From positions 930,001 to 994,000 of the forward strand of contig JAHQRK010000011.1 in NCBI GenBank assembly GCA_019828595.1: a DNA stretch of 64,000 nucleotides, given 5' to 3'. Origin of the DNA: Aphanomyces cochlioides (Eukaryota > Oomycota > Saprolegniomycetes > Saprolegniales > Verrucalvaceae). How positions within the stretch are numbered: position 1 is the stretch's first letter; each line of letters opens with the position of its first letter. The position numbers and the translations under genes are program-made. Positions 55,783 through 64,000 of the stretch are shown piece after piece. The notes beneath the pieces were generated by a model. It searched no databases. It was not told where the DNA came from and saw only the letters and a program-made list of their open reading frames with translations.

Positions 55783-57278
55783 CTAAATACAAAGTGCACC
55801 ATGCCAGTCGAACGACGTCTCCATCGTCGACATGTTGCTCACGTGTGTCTGCGTCGTGGAGATGGCTGACAGCCACGACTGGGATTGGACTCTTCCGAGT
55901 TGCTGACTCGAGTGCCATTCGAGGGGGCACGACTCGATGGTCCATCCTCGCGGTAGGAACGACGATGGGATGTCGACGTGTGGTTTCCCCCGGGTCCACG
56001 ACAGCGTGCAGGACATCGTACGCAGCCACACGAGCCATACGGCGTGAATGCCAGCCATCAAGCCATGGATGCACTCGTGGCATTGTACAGACGACGGTTG
56101 TCCATCCATCACGGGGACGTTGTCTTGGACCACGAGGTGGGGTTGGACATCCACTGGAGGAGGCTCGTCGACTCGATTCTCCGTGTCTTCGGGGGATCCA
56201 TAGTTGGACGATGAAAAGTCGGCGGATCCATTGTCGTCGGACGATGAAAAGCTGGGGAATGCGTTGGACACAACGTCGGGGGATACATCCTCGGGGGATA
56301 CATCGTCGGGGGACGAACTGGAAGTCCAGGATGCAAACCATGATGTGGTACAAGAAACCATCGTGTGCCATACGGACTGCATGCCAACGAGGAGGCCACG
56401 AAGGACAGGGTATCCCATCGTCCAATGTTGTTCGTCGTCTTCCATGGCGTCCTCTTGGAGTTGGTTGACTCGAAGTTGAAGCATGGCGTTGGTGTGCATG
56501 ATGTCGTCGTGCAACGACACGACGCCTTCGTCCAGATCTTGGATGGCCTGTGCGTCGATGACTTTCTACAAAATCGAGTGAGTTTCGATCCTCCATGAAG
56601 ATTGGGACCCACCTGGTACTCACGGTTGATCTGTTGCAAATCACGAATGAGTGCTCTTTCTTCCATCTGCTCCTCTTCCATTGTCTTCTTTTCCATGGTC
56701 AGCTGAAGCATGGCGCGCTCGAGAGCCACAATGTGCTCGTTGGTTGTTTTCGCCGCTCGGGCCGACTCGATGTCTAGTCGGCGTAGTTTTCTCAACGCGT
56801 CCTGGAGTTGACCCTCGAGGCGTGTCTTGTCGACTTGGAGCAATGCCAGTCTTGGATCGTCCTCGTCGGGTTTTTTCTTGTGTTCTTGTTTTGTCTCTGG
56901 TAGAGTTGGTATTTTCTTCTTGTATGCGTTTCGCAGCTCAGACTGGAGTGCGTCGATTGTTGCGAGGAAGGAGTCTTGGACGGCTTGGCACGCTGCACGG
57001 TCGTGACGCAGCTGATCTTCGAGTTCCTTGATGCGTGTCAGTGCCGCGTTGAGTTCCAGTACGGCGGTCTTGCGTTGTTCTCGCAAAGTATCCGCCTCCA
57101 TCGCGGCTTCTCGTTGTTGAAATCGCGCACGGTCGAGATCGGTGCCGAGTCGGTCCACTTGTGCTTCCAGGTCTTCGTTCTTCTCCAGCAAGAGGAGACC
57201 CGCGCGCGCTGCTTGGCGCAGTTCGTCGTCCATCTCGCGGATGGTGTCCAGGAGTACTTGGCGGTCTTCGTTGGCCAT
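55783..57278 (-). CDS. Array gene copy 14: short-tail form
   Basis: C5 tract; 482 residues. It is the only C5 unit between copies 13 and 17. Confidence 0.65.
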
Positions 57279-57691
57279 CTTCTTGCGTGCTGTCAGGCGT
57301 TGATGTAGAATTGGCGTTGATTTCGAAAATTCCGTTCTAAAAGTTTGGACTGGCCAATGGGAAGAAAGACAGCATCCGTCGTCGACACCGCCGTCGCATG
57401 ATGGGCCATCTCGAGGGTGGCGCTCCAGGTCGAGAGTCCGATGCGATCGACACAGAGACGACGCGGGGACCGGGAGGAGCAACCAGTCGACGACGTGGTC
57501 CTCTTTGTCAACTGTCACTGCCTCCTCTGCATGTTGGGGGTTGTGGAGTCAAGTGACCCAAATGTCAACCAATGGGTGACAGCGTGTCACGCGACCGAGA
57601 AAGAAGCTGTTGTCTTGACTCGCCGACGACTGCTCCATACGCCATGGAATGGTTAGCACTCCAATCAGACGTCAAGGTGCAAGAGAATGCA

Positions 57692-59217
57692 TTAAAAAGG
57701 AAGGAGGACGAGATACAAAACTAAATACAAAGTGCACCATGCCAGTCGAACGACGTCTCCATCGTCGACATGTTGCTCACGTGTGTCTGCGTCGTGGAGA
57801 TGGCTGACAGCCACGACTGGGATTGGACTCTTCCGAGTTGCTGACTCGAGTGCCATTCGAGGGGGCACGACTCGATGGTCCATCCTCGCGGTAGGAACGA
57901 CGATGGGATGTCGACGTGTGGTTTCCCCCCGGGTCCACGACAGCGTGCAGGACATCGTACGCAGCCACACGAGCCATACGGCGTGAATGCCAGCCATCAA
58001 GCCATGGATGCACTCGTGGCATTGTACAGACGACGGTTGTCCATCCATCACGGGGACGTTGTCTTGGACCACGAGGTGGGGTTGGACATCCACTGGAGGA
58101 GGCTCGTCGACTCGATTCTCCGTGTCTTCGGGGGATCCATAGTTGGACGATGAAAAGTCGGCGGATCCATTGTCGTCGGACGATGAAAAGCTGGGGAATG
58201 CGTTGGACACAACGTCGGGGGATACATCCTCGGGGGATACATCGTCGGGGGACGAACTGGAAGTCCAGGATGCAAACCATGATGTGGTACAAGAAACCAT
58301 CGTGTGCCATACGGACTGCATGCCAACGAGGAGGCCACGAAGGACAGGGTATCCCATCGTCCAATGTTGTTCGTCGTCTTCCATGGCGTCCTCTTGGAGT
58401 TGGTTGACTCGAAGTTGAAGCATGGCGTTGGTGTGCATGATGTCGTCGTGCAACGACACGACGCCTTCGTCCAGATCTTGGATGGCCTGTGCGTCGATGA
58501 CTTTCTACAAAATCGAGTGAGTTTCGATCCTCCATGAAGATTGGGACCCACCTGGTACTCACGGTTGATCTGTTGCAAATCACGAATGAGTGCTCTTTCT
58601 TCCATCTGCTCCTCTTCCATTGTCTTCTTTTCCATGGTCAGCTGAAGCATGGCGCGCTCGAGAGCCACAATGTGCTCGTTGGTTGTTTTCGCCGCTCGGG
58701 CCGACTCGATGTCTAGTCGGCGTAGTTTTCTCAACGCGTCCTGGAGTTGACCCTCGAGGCGTGTCTTGTCGACTTGGAGCAATGCCAGTCTTGGATCGTC
58801 CTCGTCGGGTTTTTTCTTGTGTTCTTGTTTTGTCTCTGGTAGAGTTGGTATTTTCTTCTTGTATGCGTTTCGCAGCTCAGACTGGAGTGCGTCGATTGTT
58901 GCGAGGAAGGAGTCTTGGACGGCTTGGCACGCTGCACGGTCGTGACGCAGCTGATCTTCGAGTTCCTTGATGCGTGTCAGTGCCGCGTTGAGTTCCAGTA
59001 CGGCGGTCTTGCGTTGTTCTCGCAAAGTATCCGCCTCCATCGCGGCTTCTCGTTGTTGAAATCGCGCACGGTCGAGATCGGTGCCGAGTCGGTCCACTTG
59101 TGCTTCCAGGTCTTCGTTCTTCTCCAGCAAGAGGAGACCCGCGCGCGCTGCTTGGCGCAGTTCGTCGTCCATCTCGCGGATGGTGTCCAGGAGTACTTGG
59201 CGGTCTTCGTTGGCCAT
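57692..59217 (-). CDS. Array gene copy 15: long-tail form
   Basis: C6 tract; 492 residues. Confidence 0.68.
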
Positions 59218-59603
59218 CTTCTTGCGTGCTGTCAGGCGTTGATGTAGAATTGGCGTTGATTTCGAAAATTCCGTTCTAAAAGTTTGGACTGGCCAATGGG
59301 AAGAAAGACAGCATCCGTCGTCGACACCGCCGTCGCATGATGGGCCATCTCGAGGGTGGCGCTCCAGGTCGAGAGTCCGATGCGATCGACACAGAGACGA
59401 CGCGGGGACCGGGAGGAGCAACCAGTCGACGACGTGGTCCTCTTTGTCAACTGTCACTGCCTCCTCTGCATGTTGGGGGTTGTGGAGTCAAGTGACCCAA
59501 ATGTCAACCAATGGGTGACAGCGTGTCACGCGACCGAGAAAGAAGCTGTTGTCTTGACTCGCCGACGACTGCTCCATACGCCATGGAATGGTTAGCACTC
59601 CAA

Positions 59604-61159
59604 TCAGACGTCAAGGTGCAAGAGAATGCATAAAAAAAAAGGAAGGAGGACGAGATACAAAACTAAATACAAAGTGCACCATGCCAGTCGAACGACGTCT
59701 CCATCGTCGACATGTTGCTCACGTGTGTCTGCGTCGTGGAGATGGCTGACAGCCACGACTGGGATTGGACTCTTCCGAGTTGCTGACTCGAGTGCCATTC
59801 GAGGGGGCACGACTCGATGGTCCATCCTCGCGGTAGGAACGACGATGGGATGTCGACGTGTGGTTTCCCCCCGGGTCCACGACAGCGTGCAGGACATCGT
59901 ACGCAGCCACACGAGCCATACGGCGTGAATGCCAGCCATCAAGCCATGGATGCACTCGTGGCATTGTACAGACGACGGTTGTCCATCCATCACGGGGACG
60001 TTGTCTTGGACCACGAGGTGGGGTTGGACATCCACTGGAGGAGGCTCGTCGACTCGATTCTCCGTGTCTTCGGGGGATCCATAGTTGGACGATGAAAAGT
60101 CGGCGGATCCATTGTCGTCGGACGATGAAAAGCTGGGGAATGCGTTGGACACAACGTCGGGGGATACATCCTCGGGGGATACATCGTCGGGGGACGAACT
60201 GGAAGTCCAGGATGCAAACCATGATGTGGTACAAGAAACCATCGTGTGCCATACGGACTGCATGCCAACGAGGAGGCCACGAAGGACAGGGTATCCCATC
60301 GTCCAATGTTGTTCGTCGTCTTCCATGGCGTCCTCTTGGAGTTGGTTGACTCGAAGTTGAAGCATGGCGTTGGTGTGCATGATGTCGTCGTGCAACGACA
60401 CGACGCCTTCGTCCAGATCTTGGATGGCCTGTGCGTCGATGACTTTCTACAAAATCGAGTGAGTTTCGATCCTCCATGAAGATTGGGACCCACCTGGTAC
60501 TCACGGTTGATCTGTTGCAAATCACGAATGAGTGCTCTTTCTTCCATCTGCTCCTCTTCCATTGTCTTCTTTTCCATGGTCAGCTGAAGCATGGCGCGCT
60601 CGAGAGCCACAATGTGCTCGTTGGTTGTTTTCGCCGCTCGGGCCGACTCGATGTCTAGTCGGCGTAGTTTTCTCAACGCGTCCTGGAGTTGACCCTCGAG
60701 GCGTGTCTTGTCGACTTGGAGCAATGCCAGTCTTGGATCGTCCTCGTCGGGTTTTTTCTTGTGTTCTTGTTTTGTCTCTGGTAGAGTTGGTATTTTCTTC
60801 TTGTATGCGTTTCGCAGCTCAGACTGGAGTGCGTCGATTGTTGCGAGGAAGGAGTCTTGGACGGCTTGGCACGCTGCACGGTCGTGACGCAGCTGATCTT
60901 CGAGTTCCTTGATGCGTGTCAGTGCCGCGTTGAGTTCCAGTACGGCGGTCTTGCGTTGTTCTCGCAAAGTATCCGCCTCCATCGCGGCTTCTCGTTGTTG
61001 AAATCGCGCACGGTCGAGATCGGTGCCGAGTCGGTCCACTTGTGCTTCCAGGTCTTCGTTCTTCTCCAGCAAGAGGAGACCCGCGCGCGCTGCTTGGCGC
61101 AGTTCGTCGTCCATCTCGCGGATGGTGTCCAGGAGTACTTGGCGGTCTTCGTTGGCCAT
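59604..61159 (-). CDS. Array gene copy 16: long-tail form with extended end
   Basis: C6 tract. The usual stop is lost because the sequence past the gene end reads GCATAAAAAAAAAGG instead of GCATTAAAAAGG. The hydrophobic tail is lengthened by ten residues (FLCILLHLDV), giving 502 residues and a more convincing membrane-spanning end. Confidence 0.62.
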
Positions 61160-61572
61160 CTTCTTGCGTGCTGTCAGGCGTTGATGTAGAATTGGCGTTG
61201 ATTTCGAAAATTCCGTTCTAAAAGTTTGGACTGGCCAATGGGAAGAAAGACAGCATCCGTCGTCGACACCGCCGTCGCATGATGGGCCATCTCGAGGGTG
61301 GCGCTCCAGGTCGAGAGTCCGATGCGATCGACACAGAGACGACGCGGGGACCGGGAGGAGCAACCAGTCGACGACGTGGTCCTCTTTGTCAACTGTCACT
61401 GCCTCCTCTGCATGTTGGGGGTTGTGGAGTCAAGTGACCCAAATGTCAACCAATGGGTGACAGCGTGTCACGCGACCGAGAAAGAAGCTGTTGTCTTGAC
61501 TCGCCGACGACTGCTCCATACGCCATGGAATGGTTAGCACTCCAATCAGACGTCAAGGTGCAAGAGAATGCA

Positions 61573-63098
61573 TTAAAAAGGAAGGAGGACGAGATACAAA
61601 ACTAAATACAAAGTGCACCATGCCAGTCGAACGACGTCTCCATCGTCGACATGTTGCTCACGTGTGTCTGCGTCGTGGAGATGGCTGACAGCCACGACTG
61701 GGATTGGACTCTTCCGAGTTGCTGACTCGAGTGCCATTCGAGGGGGCACGACTCGATGGTCCATCCTCGCGGTAGGAACGACGATGGGATGTCGACGTGT
61801 GGTTTCCCCCCGGGTCCACGACAGCGTGCAGGACATCGTACGCAGCCACACGAGCCATACGGCGTGAATGCCAGCCATCAAGCCATGGATGCACTCGTGG
61901 CATTGTACAGACGACGGTTGTCCATCCATCACGGGGACGTTGTCTTGGACCACGAGGTGGGGTTGGACATCCACTGGAGGAGGCTCGTCGACTCGATTCT
62001 CCGTGTCTTCGGGGGATCCATAGTTGGACGATGAAAAGTCGGCGGATCCATTGTCGTCGGACGATGAAAAGCTGGGGAATGCGTTGGACACAACGTCGGG
62101 GGATACATCCTCGGGGGATACATCGTCGGGGGACGAACTGGAAGTCCAGGATGCAAACCATGATGTGGTACAAGAAACCATCGTGTGCCATACGGACTGC
62201 ATGCCAACGAGGAGGCCACGAAGGACAGGGTATCCCATCGTCCAATGTTGTTCGTCGTCTTCCATGGCGTCCTCTTGGAGTTGGTTGACTCGAAGTTGAA
62301 GCATGGCGTTGGTGTGCATGATGTCGTCGTGCAACGACACGACGCCTTCGTCCAGATCTTGGATGGCCTGTGCGTCGATGACTTTCTACAAAATCGAGTG
62401 AGTTTCGATCCTCCATGAAGATTGGGACCCACCTGGTACTCACGGTTGATCTGTTGCAAATCACGAATGAGTGCTCTTTCTTCCATCTGCTCCTCTTCCA
62501 TTGTCTTCTTTTCCATGGTCAGCTGAAGCATGGCGCGCTCGAGAGCCACAATGTGCTCGTTGGTTGTTTTCGCCGCTCGGGCCGACTCGATGTCTAGTCG
62601 GCGTAGTTTTCTCAACGCGTCCTGGAGTTGACCCTCGAGGCGTGTCTTGTCGACTTGGAGCAATGCCAGTCTTGGATCGTCCTCGTCGGGTTTTTTCTTG
62701 TGTTCTTGTTTTGTCTCTGGTAGAGTTGGTATTTTCTTCTTGTATGCGTTTCGCAGCTCAGACTGGAGTGCGTCGATTGTTGCGAGGAAGGAGTCTTGGA
62801 CGGCTTGGCACGCTGCACGGTCGTGACGCAGCTGATCTTCGAGTTCCTTGATGCGTGTCAGTGCCGCGTTGAGTTCCAGTACGGCGGTCTTGCGTTGTTC
62901 TCGCAAAGTATCCGCCTCCATCGCGGCTTCTCGTTGTTGAAATCGCGCACGGTCGAGATCGGTGCCGAGTCGGTCCACTTGTGCTTCCAGGTCTTCGTTC
63001 TTCTCCAGCAAGAGGAGACCCGCGCGCGCTGCTTGGCGCAGTTCGTCGTCCATCTCGCGGATGGTGTCCAGGAGTACTTGGCGGTCTTCGTTGGCCAT
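61573..63098 (-). CDS. Array gene copy 17: long-tail form
   Basis: C6 tract; 492 residues. Confidence 0.68.
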
Positions 63099-63540
63099 CT
63101 TCTTGCGTGCTGTCAGGCGTTGATGTAGAATTGGCGTTGATTTCGAAAATTCCGTTCTAAAAGTTTGGACTGGCCAATGGGAAGAAAGACAGCATCCGTC
63201 GTCGACACCGCCGTCGCATGATGGGCCATCTCGAGGGTGGCGCTCCAGGTCGAGAGTCCGATGCGATCGACACAGAGACGACGCGGGGACCGGGAGGAGC
63301 AACCAGTCGACGACGTGGTCCTCTTTGTCAACTGTCACTGCCTCCTCTGCATGTTGGGGGTTGTGGAGTCAAGTGACCCAAATGTCAACCAATGGGTGAC
63401 AGCGTGTCACGCGACCGAGAAAGAAGCTGTTGTCTTGACTCGCCGACGACTGCTCCATACGCCATGGAATGGTTAGCACTCCAATCAGACGTCAAGGTGC
63501 AAGAGAATGCATTAAAAAGGAAGGAGGACGAGATACAAAA

Positions 63541-64000
63541 CTAAATACAAAGTGCACCATGCCAGTCGAACGACGTCTCCATCGTCGACATGTTGCTCAC
63601 GTGTGTCTGCGTCGTGGAGATGGCTGACAGCCACGACTGGGATTGGACTCTTCCGAGTTGCTGACTCGAGTGCCATTCGAGGGGGCACGACTCGATGGTC
63701 CATCCTCGCGGTAGGAACGACGATGGGATGTCGACGTGTGGTTTCCCCCGGGTCCACGACAGCGTGCAGGACATCGTACGCAGCCACACGAGCCATACGG
63801 CGTGAATGCCAGCCATCAAGCCATGGATGCACTCGTGGCATTGTACAGACGACGGTTGTCCATCCATCACGGGGACGTTGTCTTGGACCACGAGGTGGGG
63901 TTGGACATCCACTGGAGGAGGCTCGTCGACTCGATTCTCCGTGTCTTCGGGGGATCCATAGTTGGACGATGAAAAGTCGGCGGATCCATTGTCGTCGGAC
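63541..64000 (-). CDS. Array gene copy 18: partial, short-tail form
   Basis: Only the 3' part of exon 2 is in the window. The tract is C5 and the tail ends HGALCI. The gene and the array continue past the right edge. Confidence 0.6.
   Translation of the reverse strand, partial: SDDNGSADFSSSNYGSPEDTENRVDEPPPVDVQPHLVVQDNVPVMDGQPSSVQCHECIHGLMAGIHAVWLVWLRTMSCTLSWTRGKPHVDIPSSFLPRGWTIESCPLEWHSSQQLGRVQSQSWLSAISTTQTHVSNMSTMETSFDWHGALCI

Larger units (their letters stand above)
30473..64000. repeat. Head-to-tail array of a 1938-bp unit (17 full copies and part of an 18th)
   Basis: Unit starts, all at CTGTTGTCTTGACTCG, are 30473, 32412, 34350, 36288, 38227, 40165, 42103, 44041, 45979, 47917, 49855, 51793, 53730, 55669, 57607, 59546, 61488 and 63427. 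The array runs off the right edge. Unit lengths are 1937-1939 bp except the sixteenth (1942 bp, longer A run). By eye the copies differ only by a handful of single-base changes, mostly in homopolymers. Each unit has about 85 bp of 3' flank, a two-exon minus-strand gene of about 1526 bp and about 330 bp of 5' flank. The left junction falls in the 3' flank of the gene, so the first unit keeps a full gene. Confidence 0.97.

Noticed and set aside
30598..63972. Long plus-strand open frames inside every array unit (for example 34475-35149, 224 residues)
   Set aside because: They run antisense to the coiled-coil gene, are low-complexity Ser/Arg/His-rich, and open or close with the same C-tract indel. 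They are shadows of the GC-rich coding strand.
30473..64000. CRISPR-like or satellite interpretation of the repeats
   Set aside because: The unit is about 1.9 kb, codes a spliced gene, and has no unique spacers between short repeats.

Overview
The window is nuclear DNA of a eukaryote, and the best fit is an oomycete, probably of the Saprolegniales (Aphanomyces-like). That placement is an inference from gene style. The genes are broken by very short GT-AG introns of about 39-51 nt, spacing between genes is tight, and the transposon mix is rich. The protein set includes a U1-70K protein, a TMEM242-like protein, a glutamine-dependent NAD synthetase and a BLTP2/hobbit lipid-transfer protein. I rebuilt the exon structures by hand by joining frames at GT-AG sites that restore conserved motifs. 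Every recognised spliced gene totals a multiple of three.

Positions 1-16054 hold conserved housekeeping genes, mostly on the minus strand. These are SNRNP70 (3' end beyond the left edge), a mitochondrial carrier, a TMEM242-like ATP-synthase assembly factor, a ten-exon NADSYN1, and a nine-exon BLTP2/hobbit gene with a 4.2 kb central exon. Three plus-strand genes sit among them: an unknown charged protein, a protein with an eIF5A-C-terminal-like domain, and CACYBP.

Positions 16055-24071 are a transposon zone. A 452-bp MITE is followed by a 5.5-kb element with hAT-type ends and an 8-bp target duplication. Inside that element are a BED zinc-finger ORF, an intact tyrosine recombinase (Crypton-like), a PIF/Harbinger DDE transposase and a Myb-like companion gene. 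A 473-bp deletion derivative of a pogo-like element comes next.

Positions 24072-28415 hold two tandem paralogous membrane class III nucleotide cyclases with conserved intron positions. A secreted S28 serine peptidase gene with an apparent single-base frame break follows on the minus strand (28524-30067).

From 30473 to the right edge, more than half the window, is a nearly perfect head-to-tail array of a unit of about 1938 bp: 17 full copies and part of an eighteenth. Each unit carries a complete two-exon minus-strand gene for an unrecognised coiled-coil protein. A C-tract differs in length between copies and switches the C-terminal reading frame, so the array encodes two protein tails. This array is the most unusual thing in the window.
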